From Guillardia theta CCMP2712 (lineage: Eukaryota; Cryptophyceae; Pyrenomonadales; Geminigeraceae), in assembly GCF_000315625.1 (NCBI RefSeq), contig NW_005434597.1, positions 15,924 to 79,923 on the forward strand: DNA of 64,000 nucleotides, written 5' to 3'. This document shows, one piece after another, positions 34,672 through 45,440 of the stretch. Under the pieces are notes generated by a model, which was not told the origin of the DNA, did not search any database, and saw nothing but the letters and a program-made list of their open reading frames with translations. The position numbers and the translations under genes were made by a program. How positions within the stretch are numbered: the first letter of the stretch is position 1; the number at the start of each line of letters is the position of its first letter.

Positions 34672-37402
34672 GTAAAAAGTGCGCCGGGGGTCTCCGACTC
34701 CGATGGGGGAAACACGTCGAGTGGCGCCGACGATCGGCGCGGAGCTGGCGAGGCGTCTCCGTCCCTCACTGTGACGTCGGGTGCCTCCGGAGAGCTCGAC
34801 ACCACTGGGGTGCAACAGGAGGAGACCTACGGATTTGCAACAAGCAGCAGGAGCATGCAGGAGGAATAACATCCCTTGTTGCTTGATTGCTTGACCCTTA
34901 GGCTGCTTGTCTGCGCGGCTTCGCGCTTGGGCTGGCGACGCCGCGTCTGGGTGCCAGCAGTGCTGGATCTTTTTGGGCTTGTGTTTTGTGTGTGATTGTG
35001 CAGCTTCTCGCTGTGCGCTGTGTGCCTGGAGGTTTAGCTTGTTCCTGCACTTTTTACCTTCTGCCAGTAAATCCGTACCTTCCGTCCGCGGCCGCCAGCT
35101 TTGTGGCGGCGACTGACAGTGGTCAGTCGGCTGCCTCCGGGCAGTCCGATTTACTGGCAGACCGGGTATCGCGTCTAAGGGATTTTATTCCTCCTCCTGC
35201 ATGCTCCTGCTGCTTGTTGCTTGATTGCCTGACCCTTCGGCTGCTAGAGTCCCGTCTGAATGATAGTGGATTTACTGGCAGAAGGTAAAAAGTGCCTCAA
35301 GCAAAACAATAGTGGATTTACTGGCAGAGGGTAAAAAGTGCCTCAAGCAGAACAAAGCAGGAACAAGCTAAACCTCCAGGCACACAGCAAAATAAAGCAG
35401 GAACAAGCTAAACCTCCAGGCACACAGCGCACAGCGAGAAGCTGCAGTGCACAATCACACACAAAACACAAGCCCGAAAAGAACCAGCACTGCTGGCACC
35501 CAGACGCGGCAGCGCCAGCCCAAGCGCGAAGCCTCGCAGACAAGCAGCCTAAGGGTCAAGCAATCAAGCAACAAGCAGCAGGAGCATGCAGGAGGAATAA
35601 AATCCCTTTAAGGAGACGCGATACCCGGAGGCAGCCGACTGACCACTGTCAGTCGAGACGTCCGCTGCCGCCACAAGCGGGCGGCCGCGGACGGAGAAAG
35701 GGCAGCCGCCGACAAGGAGCCGGCGCTGCCCGGGTGTCCGCCTGGGGCAGCGGACGGAGGGAGGCTGGACACAGGAACACGGTACCGCTCGAGGTAGTCC
35801 TCCTCGCTAGCCTCCGAGTCAGCGGTAGCCGAGTCAGTGGTAGCCGCCCGTGACGGCGGCGACGCCGCAGCAATGCCCAAGGACCGGCGTGACCCGACCG
35901 ATGCCGGGGAGGAAGCAGGCGATCTCGGACCAGCAGCAAGCACCCCAGTGGTGTCGAGCTCTCCGGAGGCACCCGACGTCACAGTGAGGGACGGAGACGC
36001 CTCGCCAGCTCCGCGCCGATCGTCGGCGCCACTCGACGTGTTTCCGATCAAGCAACAAGCAGCAGGAGCATGCAGGTTTAGCTTGTTCCTGCTTTGTTTT
36101 GCTTGAGGCACTTTTTACCTTCTGCCAGTAAATCCTATACTCTTCCTGCAGGTATAGGATTTACTGGCAGAAGGTAAAAAGTGCCTCAAGCAAAACAAAG
36201 CAGGAACAAGCGCTGATAGGTGGCGGCGCGTTTGCGAGCCAGGACCTCAGCAGCAGGTCCGTCATCAGGCACGAAGTGCCTGCAGGAACAGCACTGCTGG
36301 CACCCAGACGCGGCATCGCCAGCCCAAGCGCGAAGCCGCGCAGACAAGCAGCCTAAGGGTCAAGCAATCAAGCAACAAGCAGCAGGAGCATGCAGGAGGA
36401 ATAAAATCCCTTAGACGCGATACCCGGAGGCAGCCGACTGACCACTGTCAGTCGAGACGTCCGCTGCCGCCACAAAGCGGGCGGCCGCGGACGAAGAAAG
36501 GGCAGCCGCCGACAAGGAGCCGGCGTTGCCCGGGGGTCCGCCTAGGGCAGCGGACGGAGGGAGGCTGGACACAGGAACACGGTACCGCTCGAGGTAGTCC
36601 TCCTCGCTAGCCTCCGAGTCAGCGGTAGCCGAGTCAGCATCCTATGCAAATCAGCGGTAGCCGTCCGTGACGGCGGCGACGCCGCAGCAATGCCCAAGGA
36701 CCGGCGTGATCGGAGTCGGAGACCTCCGGCGAAGACTCCCCCTCGGGCGACTCGACAAAGTCCGAGGAGGAGCTGTCCTCTGGCTCGAGAAGTGCTTGCT
36801 TCCGCAAGGGCGTCATGCGCCTGGCACCAGACAAGAGCGCCTCCAGCGTCAGCTGCATGGTGAGGCGCTGATAGGTGGCGGCGCGTTTGCGAGCCAGGAC
36901 CTTTTGTCTGCGTGGCTTCGCGCTTGGGCTGGCGCTTGAGGCACTTTTTACCTTCTGCCAGTGGTCAGTCGGCTGCCTCCGGGTATCGCGTCTAAGGGAT
37001 TTTATTCCTCCTGCATGCTCCTGCTGCTTGTTGCTTGATTGCCTGACCCTTCGGCTGCTTGTCTGCGCGGCTTCGCGCTTGGGCTGGCCGCCTGCCGCGT
37101 CTGGGTGCCAGCAGTGCTGGTTCTTTTCGGGCTTGTGTTTTGTGTGTGATTGTGCAGCTTCTCGCTGTGCGCTGTGTGCCTGGAGGTTTAGCTTGTTCCT
37201 GCTTTGTTTTGCTTGAGGCACTTTTTACCTTCTGCCAGTAAATCCACTTGCAAGACCCTTCATCTTGCGGCCATGAGGATGGGAGGGTACCTGCCGTCGA
37301 GAACGAGGATCCCCCACTGTATCGATGACGCTCTGAAGACCAGCTTCGTTCCGAGCATCGACCGAAAAGTGCCTCAAGCAAAACAAAGCAGGAACAAGCT
37401 GA
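34672..37402. mobile_element. Scrambled array of element fragments
   Basis: A mosaic of tail and 3' coding pieces. Plus-strand tail ends lie at 35074, 36135 and 37245. Inverted tail ends lie at 35148, 35268, 35313 and 36156. A long inverted 3' coding piece spans 35600-36050, with others at 36390-36640 and 36660-36900 and an inverted finger-to-nuclease piece at 37255-37365. Two inverted tail ends in tandem (35268 and 35313), the first broken after CAAGCAAAACAA, show one tail inserted into another. Apparent ORFs here (about 60-195 codons) are fragments or antisense of the element. Confidence 0.8.
36081..36211. repeat. Perfect 60-bp inverted repeat with 11-bp spacer
   Basis: Left arm 36081-36140 begins GCTTGTTCCTGCTTTG and ends ATCCTATAC. 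Right arm 36152-36211 is its exact reverse complement, starting GTATAGGAT. The spacer is TCTTCCTGCAG. It consists of two tail 3' ends facing each other. Confidence 0.95.
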
Positions 37403-37407
37403 ACCGG
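37403..37407 (+). other. Target-site duplication ACCGG (left)
   Basis: ACCGG directly precedes the 5' LTR and recurs at 43671-43675 directly after the 3' LTR. Uninterrupted, the flanks match the tail copy near 34590-34610 (reverse strand), confirming the insertion point. Confidence 0.85.
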
Positions 37408-37900
37408 TATCAGAGCTCATAGGATAGCGAGCCCAACACAGGAGTGGTCAACACTCGAAATGTGGACAGCACACAAGGATAGCCTCTACAACTATCCAGA
37501 CGAAAGACAGTGATTCTCTAACGGCTACTTTGGTTCAGAAGTCGGACCCCTCCGGGACGGCTTCCCTATCAAGCACCGGTGGAGCTCTCCTTTCTGGTAG
37601 AAACAAGAACAGGAGCAGCGCATGGACCAAAGGGGCCATAGCGACGGCACGAGGCAGGAAGACTCGTGCAAGCGAGGACCACTACCCCTGGGACTTCCAC
37701 AGGGCTATAAAAGGATCAAGATCTTCATCTCTAGGTGGTCTGTCTTCCCTCCCTCTGTGTACCACGCATTTCCCTGTGTTGGTGTGGTTGCTGCAATAAA
37801 GCTTGATAATACTGTCTAGCACCATCTGTGGGAGTCCAGCGGAGGTTCTTTGAGCATTCGCTTGGCTAGTGTGCAACCCGTAAAGCTTCGGGGTGTAACA
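37408..37900 (+). repeat. 5' LTR of the chromovirus
   Basis: Starts TATCAGAGCTCATAGG and ends GGGGTGTAACA. It contains CTACCCCTGGGAC (from 37682), a TATA box TATAAAAG at 37706-37713 and a polyadenylation signal AATAAA at 37795-37800, giving recognisable U3, R and U5. Confidence 0.92.
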
Positions 37901-37905
37901 TAAAT

Positions 37906-37923
37906 TGGTAGTGAAGTGTTGGT
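37906..37923 (+). promoter_or_regulatory. Candidate primer-binding site
   Basis: TGGTAGTGAAGTGTTGG starts a few bases after the 5' LTR and begins with the TGG expected opposite a tRNA CCA end. The matching tRNA was not identified. Confidence 0.35.
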
Positions 37924-37990
37924 GCAGTGTTATCTTGCGGATTTGTGGTGACCGTGTTTCTACTTTCCCCCTTTCCCCTGCCTACCCCTG

Positions 37991-39150
37991 ATGACACATT
38001 ATACACGTCGCACTGCTCACGCTAGCAAACAGACAGCGACCGGAGACGCACTGCTTTCTGATACGGAATGGCAGTCTGCGGCGGGTCACAGCGATACGGA
38101 GGATTTGCTCCCTCAGGAGGAAGATACCCAGCAACTGCCACAAACCTTCGGTGTGCCCACGGAGACGCTTACGATGGAGGGTCTCGCGCAACAAGTGGCC
38201 TTGCTGCAGGCGCAATTAGCCGCCGCCTTTCAGATGGGTGCTCTGATAGCCCCTCAGCAGCCCGCGGCGCCGACGCCGGCAGCTTCTACTGGACAGCATC
38301 CCGCAGCGGCGGGACGCTCCAATGTGTCAGGTGACACACATGCTCAGATGGTGGCAAAGTTGCGCTCAGTGCCAAAGCTGGACACTACGAGGCAGTCACC
38401 ACAACGCAACATTCTCACATGGCTCACAGCTATGCAGTATGAACTAAAGTTGCATCAGATACCCACAGCCTGCTGGGTTCTTTGTGCCCTGGATTTCTTG
38501 GACCAGGCGGCACGCGACTACTATGTGCAAGCCTATTCGGCTACCGAACTTCGAGAGCTTCCCTGGGTGAAGTTCGCCACCCAGCTCAAGTCCCAACACA
38601 TGCCATTGGGACTTCGAGCACAACTCGTTGCCTGTCTGGATCACCTCCGTCAGGAGCCGCAAGAATCCATGGCAACATACTACAAGCGTACGAAGCTTCT
38701 GCCAAAGAACAACTAGATCTCATTCCCGGTGGTGCGGCATTCGCCACCGATGTGATCCTGCGTGAACGCTTTGCAACGGGCATCACTAACGTGACAACGA
38801 AGCTTCTCCTCAATGCATGGAGTGCTTCCCATCTGCAAACGACAGGCTCGGAGCCGACGTTTCCCCGGAAACGTCGGCTTCCCCCGGAAACGTCGACACT
38901 GCACGATGCCAGATGGCTCCGTCAAACAGCTGAATGCTGTGATGCGGGTAAGCCCAATCGAGGTAAGGGAACCCCTGCTGTCACGGGAGTCCCGGGTCAG
39001 TCCCGTTCGGGGGGCAATCCGCAGCACACACGGGGTCGCTCAGGACGTCACTCGTCCAGGGATCAACGACGGGATAACGGCCGTCGCCAGGAGCGACAGC
39101 CTTCTCGATCACCCAGCGCAGAGCGCCGCAATGTCATCTGCCATGCATGA
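37991..39150 (+). pseudogene. Chromovirus gag (frameshifted, stop in zinc knuckle)
   Basis: Starts MTHYTRRTAHASKQTATGD at 37991 and includes a typical capsid region (LTWLTAMQYELKLHQIPTA, QAARDYYVQAYS). The frame ends at 38716. The rest of gag continues in the +1 frame from about 38690 (KEQLDLIPGGAAFATDVILR). The zinc knuckle reads CHA-stop-GRSGHYAKDC: the second cysteine codon of CX2CX4HX4C is a TGA at 39148-39150. After this stop the frame is open straight into protease and RT. Confidence 0.8.
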
Positions 39151-42100
39151 GGACGCTCGGGACACTATGCTAAGGACTGCCGACGAGCTCGTCGCAGCCA
39201 GAGCCCTCATCAGGCCCGCGCACGATCCCCTCGTGCATCGTCCTCGCCAGCGCGCGAAGATGAACAATTCCCCTCTGGTGAAGAGGACGAGCCCACTACC
39301 GCTGCCGTGACGACTCGGCAGGGTAAGCGTGCTGACGCTCAGTCTCGTCGACGCCACCACGTGCAGTTTGATGGCGAAGCACAAGACTTGCTGCAAATGA
39401 ATACGCTGACAGTTCAGACCGCCTCGACGCTGACTCAGGCGGCAGACATCGACTCCAACCTGCTCTACCTGCCCATTCAAATTGAGTCGGAACGAGCAGA
39501 ACAACCCAGAGAAATCCTGGCGCTCCTGGACACGGGGGCGCAGGCATCCATTCTCTCGCGTGCGATTGTAGACGAACTCAGGTTATCTACGCACAAGATC
39601 GCCACCCCGGTGAAGGTCCAGTTCGCCAAGGACGACAGATCGGTTATAGTTCGGGACGCATGTCACCTTGACTTCCGGATCACAGGCACTGACGTCAGGG
39701 CTCAGGAGGAGTTCCTCATCCTTGATGCACACGCGGCGCTGCCCGCCATTCTGAGCCACCCGTTCATCACGAAGTTAAAGATGCAGATCGACTTCTATGA
39801 ACGACGGATTTCCATTCCCTCCTCGACCCACCCCGGACGTCGACAGCAGCTTCCTGTCGCTATGATGTTCCCGCGTGGTCCGCCGGCTGATACATCCTCA
39901 GCGCAAACGACGCCTGCGGGTGCTTGCATATTTCATCCCACTGCTGACACGCTGTGCCATGACATGCGACACGATCTCGCAGGATCGAGACCTCTGGGTC
40001 CCGATGAATTCCCTTGGATCATGACGTCGCTGACAGAAGAGTTTCCGACTACGATGCACGCGCCGTCGGATCCGAGCCCCGAATCCCTTGACGCCGCCGT
40101 CGCGGCATTACTTCAGCAGCTGATCAAGGACTTCGACGACGTCATTGTCGATGAACTTCCAATCCAGGCTCCCATCTCTCGCGGTGAGTATGATGTCGAC
40201 CTGAAGGTTCGCGAAGGCGCGCAGCCGGTGCGTCTTCGTCCATATCGTCTTCCCTCGGCGCTTCAAACTCCGATGGGAAACACACTTCGCTTCCTGCTGG
40301 AGCGCGACCTCATTGAACGGGACGACAATGCTCTTTACCAGAGTCCGGTTATCTTCGTCCGCAAAGGCACCTCGCCTAATGGTGAGCCCATCTGGCGCTT
40401 CTGTGTGGACTATCGGCAAGTTAATGCACAACTCATCGATGACAATTTTCCCCCTCCCATTCCCACAGAACTCATGGAGCGTGTGGGGCGCCAACTGGCA
40501 GCAAACCCGCCAGGTACTCCGCTATGGTTGAGCAAAGTCGACTTAGCTAGCGGGTTTTGGCAACTGAAGCTCACACCTCAGAGCAGTCAGTACACAGGAT
40601 TTGTGACTGAGCAAGGGGCTTACAAATTCAAAGCGCTTCCGTTCGGTCTGAAAACAGCGACGGCCGCCTTCCAAAAGTTTACGCAAGGTATACTGGCTGA
40701 CATCCCCAACGCGCTTGTGTACGTTGATGATGTGCTCCTCTGTACAGCGGGCACGCAAGAAGCGCATCTCGAGGATATTCGCCGCGTCCTGCAGCGCTTC
40801 CGTGAGCACAGAGTTTATGTCAAACGTAGCAAGTGCTCATTCATGCAACAGCAGCTTGATTTCTTGGGGTATACCATCACCCAAGCTGGCATCGCCACGG
40901 AGCCTAACAAGGTCCAGGCCATTCAACAATATCCGACGCCGGCTTCCGTCAAACGGCAAACTTCTATCGCAAATTCGTCAGCAACTATGCGCGCCTATCC
41001 TCTACGCTGTCAGATCTCTTACAGAACAGTCAGCGCCGTTTCGTATGGACTAAATCTGCTCAGATCGCATTTGATGCCTTGAAACAAGCATTAGCCACTA
41101 CTCCAGTCTTGTGGCACTTTCAGCAGGATCGCGCGACCATCCTGTACACCGATGCTAGTGACCTAGCCATTGGCGCGACTCTACATCAACGCGATCGACA
41201 TGGCAATGAGCATCCAATCGCCTACTATAGCAAGAAGCTGTCTTCCGCTGAACGCAACTATTCGACCTATGAACGCGAGCTCTTGGCTCTCAAGGAGAGT
41301 TTGAAGCACTTCTCCTACTACCTCATCGGACGCCGCTTCAAAGTCAAAACCGATCATCATAGCTTGATTCGCCTGACGACTCAGCCCGAGCTATCCCCTC
41401 GCCTTGCCAGATGGCTGTCTATCTTCCTGCAGTACGATAGGGAAATCGAGCACATCCCAGGGGAACAGAATTCTGTTGCCGATGCGCTCAGCCGTGTGGT
41501 CGACTCCTCGCCCGATCCGGCATCCGCTGCAGCTCGCGAGACGCGCATTGACGACATGGCCAGAGATCTCCTCGTGGGTTTGCATCACATCCAGATCCTG
41601 ACCAATGCCAACTTCTCTCAACAGCTCCTCCATCACTATGCGACCTGCCCGGACTTCCAGATCCTCTTTCAACTAGGACGTGACGGCGAGCTGGTAGGAC
41701 AACCAGGCTGCAAGTCGTTCATCTACCAAGACGAACTGCTCTTCCATCAAGACTCCTTGGGTCGTCGTCGCATCTGCATCCCCATCGCCATGCGGCCAGC
41801 CATACTCCGCATGGGCCATGACGAAGCGGGTCACCTCGGCTCTGACAAGACATATCTCGACCTGGCCACCAAGGTATATTGGTCCAACATGAAGCGTGAT
41901 GTTGAGAATTATGTGCATTCTTGTCTGACCTGCCAAGCCGCCAAGGCATACAAGCAGAGGCCTGTGGGGCTTCCAAAGAGCCATGACGTTCCGGCTGACA
42001 AATTCGACGTACTCTCAGTTGACATTCTCAGCGGACTTCCCATTACCTCTGAAGGCTATGACGCCATCTTCGTCATGGTTGACTCCTTCTCGCAGCATGT

Positions 42101-43073
42101 TACCTTGGCTCCGACGACCAAGGACGCAACACAGAACGCGGGGTCTGCCCAAGGCGATCATCTCCGACAACGGCTCAAATTTGTCTTCCCGCTTCTGGGA
42201 TGCGTTGTTTGAGACTCTGGGTGTACAGGTCCGCCACTCATCCAAGTATCACCCTCAAAGCAATGGCCGGGTGGAACGCGCAAACGCTACCATCCTCGAC
42301 ATGCTCAGGACGCGCCTGACCGCCGCTCGTGACGATTGGAGCTCTCATCTTCCTTTTCTCGAGTTTGCCCTCAACCATGCGCCTCGCAAGGAAACGGGTC
42401 TCTCGGCCTTTCAAGTGGAGTACCGGGTCGCAATCCTCGCTCCGCCATGGACTTGACGCTCAGTCCGGTGATTCCTGAGGTGCAATCTACACTTGATCTC
42501 ATCCAGGTGAATGAGAATGTCGTGCGCGACAAGCTCGCAGCAATGGCCAATCGCACCGAAGCTGCCTTACTTCAGACGCGCAGAGTTCTCAACTGGCACG
42601 TTGGTGATCAGGTGTGGCTGGATGCAAGACTCTTCAATCAAACCTTTGAAGTGCGCAAGTTTCGTGAAAAGTTTCTGGGACCCTTTGTGATCACTGAAGT
42701 CTTATCCAACAACAACTACAGAATCAACGTGCATCAACGTTTCCCCAAGATGACCATCGACGTCTTCAACGCCAAGTTTCTTCGTCCTCACATTCAACGA
42801 CAGCCCCAGCTGGACTCAGCTCCGCCTCCCCAGCCTCTCCCGGACTTCTATGAAGTGGAGCGCCTACTCGCTGATCGCACGCAGCGCGGACGCAAGGAGT
42901 ATCTCGTTCGCTGGAAGGGTTTCTCCTCTGCTGATGACACATGGGAACCAGTGGAACATCTCGTTCGCACTCGAGCGCTTCGCAACTTGGTTCAACGCTA
43001 CGACAGGGCCAAACAGCGTGAGCGACGTCCGGTACCTTCCTCTGCTCAGGGACGGCGTTCACGCCGCCTTTGA
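39151..43073 (+). pseudogene. Chromovirus pol (protease, RT, RNase H, integrase, chromodomain), broken
   Basis: Protease motif LALLDTGAQASI. RT motifs RFCVDYRQVNAQ, LSKVDLASGFWQLKL, LPFGLKTATAAFQKF and YVDDVLL are intact. The frame breaks at about 40950, where a few codons ahead of ANFYRKFV are missing, and RNase H continues in the next frame (ILYTDASDLAIGATL). Integrase has the HHCC finger (MGHDEAGHLGSDK, CLTCQAAK) and core (DILSGLPITSEG, IISDNGSN, HPQSNGRVERAN) but is shifted at about 42135, probably by a deletion, and again at about 42425. The chromodomain YEVERLLADR, EYLVRWKGFSSADDTWEP ends the protein at 43073. Such chromodomains guide integration to chromatin marks. Confidence 0.85.
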
Positions 43074-43159
43074 CCGCTCTTTGACTTTGGTCTAGGTGCG
43101 AGTTTGCGGGAGCGTATCAGAGCAAAGAAAGCGAAGTTTTCTGAGTCCTGAGCACTCCA

Positions 43160-43178
43160 AGAAAGCGCAGAAAGAGCG
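43160..43178 (+). promoter_or_regulatory. Candidate polypurine tract
   Basis: AGAAAGCGCAGAAAGAGCG lies directly upstream of the 3' LTR, where plus-strand priming is expected. It is purine-rich with a few pyrimidines. Confidence 0.45.
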
Positions 43179-43670
43179 TATCAGAGCTCATAGGATAGCG
43201 AGCCCAACACAGGAGTGGTCAACACTCGAAATGTGGACAGCACACAAGGATAGCCTCTACAACTATCCAGACGAAAGACAGTGATTCTCTAACGGCTACT
43301 TTGGTTCAGAAGTCGGACCCCTCCGGGACGGCTTCCCTATCAAGCACCGGTGGAGCTCTCCTTTCTGGTAGAAACAAGAACAGGAGCAGCGCATGGACCA
43401 AAGGGGCCATAGCGACGGCACGAGGCAGGAAGACTCGTGCAAGCGAGGACCACTACCCCTGGGACTTCCACAGGGCTATAAAAGGATCAAGATCTTCATC
43501 TCTAGGTGGTCTGTCTTCCCTCCCTCTGTGTACCACGCATTTCCCTGTGTTGGTGTGGTTGCTGCAATAAAGCTTGATAATACTGTCTAGCACCATCTGT
43601 GTGATCCAGCGGAGGTTCTTTGAGCATTCGCTTGGCTAGTGTGCAACCCGTAAAGCTTCGGGGTGTAACA
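43179..43670 (+). repeat. 3' LTR of the chromovirus
   Basis: Same start and end as the 5' LTR, with TATA box at about 43477 and AATAAA at 43566. By eye it differs only near 43600, where CTGTGTGATCC replaces CTGTGGGAGTCC. Confidence 0.92.
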
Positions 43671-43675
43671 ACCGG
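43671..43675 (+). other. Target-site duplication ACCGG (right)
   Basis: Second copy of the 5-bp ACCGG flanking the chromovirus. The inverted element tail resumes immediately after it. Confidence 0.85.
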
Positions 43676-45440
43676 CAGGTACACAGTCCACAGCGAGAAG
43701 CTGCACAATCACACACAAAACACAAGCCCGAAAACAACCAGCACTGCTGGCACCCAGACGCGGCAGCGCCAGCCCAAGCGCGAAGCCGCGCAGACAAGCA
43801 GCCTAAGGGTCAAGCAATCAAGCAACAAGCAGCAGGAGCATGCAGGAGGAATAAAATCCCTTAGACGCGATACCCGGAGGCAGCCGACTGACCACTGTCA
43901 GTCGAGACGTCCGCTGCCGCCACAAAGCGGGCGGCCGCGGACGGAGAAAGGGCAGCCGCCGACAAGGAGCCGGCCGGGCGCTGCCCGGGGGTCCGCCTGG
44001 GGCAGCGGACGGAGGGAGGCTGGACACATGAACACGGTACCGCTCGAGGTAGTCCTCCTCGCTAGCCTCCAGCAACGCTAAGGGCCCGCGACCCCGGCCG
44101 GTTCCCCTCTCGCGGGCCAGGAGATACCAGTCGAGCATCTGAGCATAGCGGTGCGGGAAGGCCTTGAGGGGGTAGTAGCTCGAGACACGCTAGACTGCAA
44201 GACCCTATCCTGCGACTTGAGCGAGTGTGTCCTGCGGCTGTGCAAGGTGAGGATATCACGCTGCTGATCGGTCAGCGCAGCCTGGCAGCGCGAGCATGCA
44301 CATGGCGAGGGGAGACGCGCATGACAAGAGGGGTCACTGCCATGTCCGGCGCTGCGCACTGAGGCGGAGGCAAAACTTCGCCGGAGGTCTCCGACTCCGA
44401 TGGGGGAAACCTTTCGAGTGGCGCCGTAATGGCTGGCGAGGCGTCTCCGTCCCTCACTGTGACGTCGGGTGCCGTGCTTGCCCGAAAAGAACCAGCACTG
44501 CTGGCACCCAGACGCGGCACCGCTTGCCCAAGCGCGAAGCCGCGCAGACAAGCAGCCTAACTAAGGGTCAAGCAATCAAGCAACACATGGCATATCCAGC
44601 GCGACTCAGTTTGCGAATCTTCTCCAACGCTGCAACATGGAGGGCGTCGAGGTATATTCTCCCCGTTCAAGGCTTTTCGGGCTTGTGTTTTGTGTGTGTT
44701 TGCCAGTGCAGCTTCTCGCTGTGAGCTGTGTGCAAGCAGGTTTAGCTTGTTCCTGCTTTGTTTTGCTTGAGGCACTTTTTACCTTCTGCCAGTACTACTT
44801 GAAATCCGGCCATGTTACTCCCCCCACTTGGTTAGGTCGGCTCACAATGAGTTTTACCCGCAGTGGTAATTGCGAAGATGATTTACTGGCCGCGAAGGTA
44901 AAAAGTGCCTCAAGCAGTGGTTGATGTCCAACCTCCGAGGCTTCCTCTATATTCATGAGCGCTGAGTCTCGTCCTCATGTCACTGCGTCTCACCTTTCGG
45001 TGAGACTGCAGAGCTTTGGCTGACTTGTCTTGTGTCTTTTTGCTGCAATTCTCGAAGATTGACTGGCAGAAGCCTGGTAAAAAGTGCCTCAAGCAAAGCC
45101 CGCCGAGGAACGGAAAGTAAACCTGCTTGCACACAGCGCACAGCGAGAAGCTGCACAATCACACACAAAACACAAGCCCGAAAAGAACCAGCACTGCTGG
45201 CAACCGTCAGCACTCGGACCCGGCATCGCCAGCCCAAGCGCGAAGCCGCGCAGACAAGCAGCCTAAGGGTCAGGCAATCAAGCAACAAGCAGCAGGAGCA
45301 TGCAGGAGGAAGACGCAATACCCGGAGGCAGCCGACTGACCACTGTCAGTCGAGATGTCCGCTGCCGCCACAAAGCGGGCGGCGGGCCGCGGACGGAGAA
45401 TGAGTCGGAATCCGGGGACACCTGACAGTGGCACTGAGCA
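43676..45440. mobile_element. More scrambled non-LTR fragments
   Basis: 43676-44085 is an inverted tail plus 3' coding piece, interrupted by the chromovirus on its left. 44125-44335 is an inverted fragment of the RT ORF equivalent to about 32930-33150. 44460-44570 is an inverted tail piece. 44590-44660 resembles the KIRKHRAAYAM region. 44670-44795 is a plus tail. 44880-44920 is an inverted tail end. 44925-45060 is a plus fragment of the first ORF region (matches 29985-30120). 45055-45400 is an inverted tail and coding piece with local changes. None is intact. Confidence 0.75.

Larger units (their letters stand above)
37408..43670 (+). mobile_element. Ty3/gypsy chromovirus, full length, degenerate coding
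   Basis: Bounded by near-identical LTRs of 493 and 492 bp and a 5-bp ACCGG duplication. The internal part encodes, in order, gag with zinc knuckle, aspartic protease, reverse transcriptase, RNase H, integrase and a C-terminal chromodomain, the chromovirus order. The domains are split over frames by several lesions. It is inserted in an inverted tail copy of the non-LTR family. Confidence 0.92.

Noticed and set aside
35338-37422. Many 60-195 codon frames in the fragment array
   Set aside because: They are sense or antisense pieces of the retroelement tail and C-terminal region, joined at rearrangement points.
37401-37425. GGTATCAGAGCTC resembling a Met-tRNA primer-binding site
   Set aside because: The same TATCAGAGCTC starts the 3' LTR at 43179, so it is the LTR end and not the primer-binding site, which should lie after 37900.
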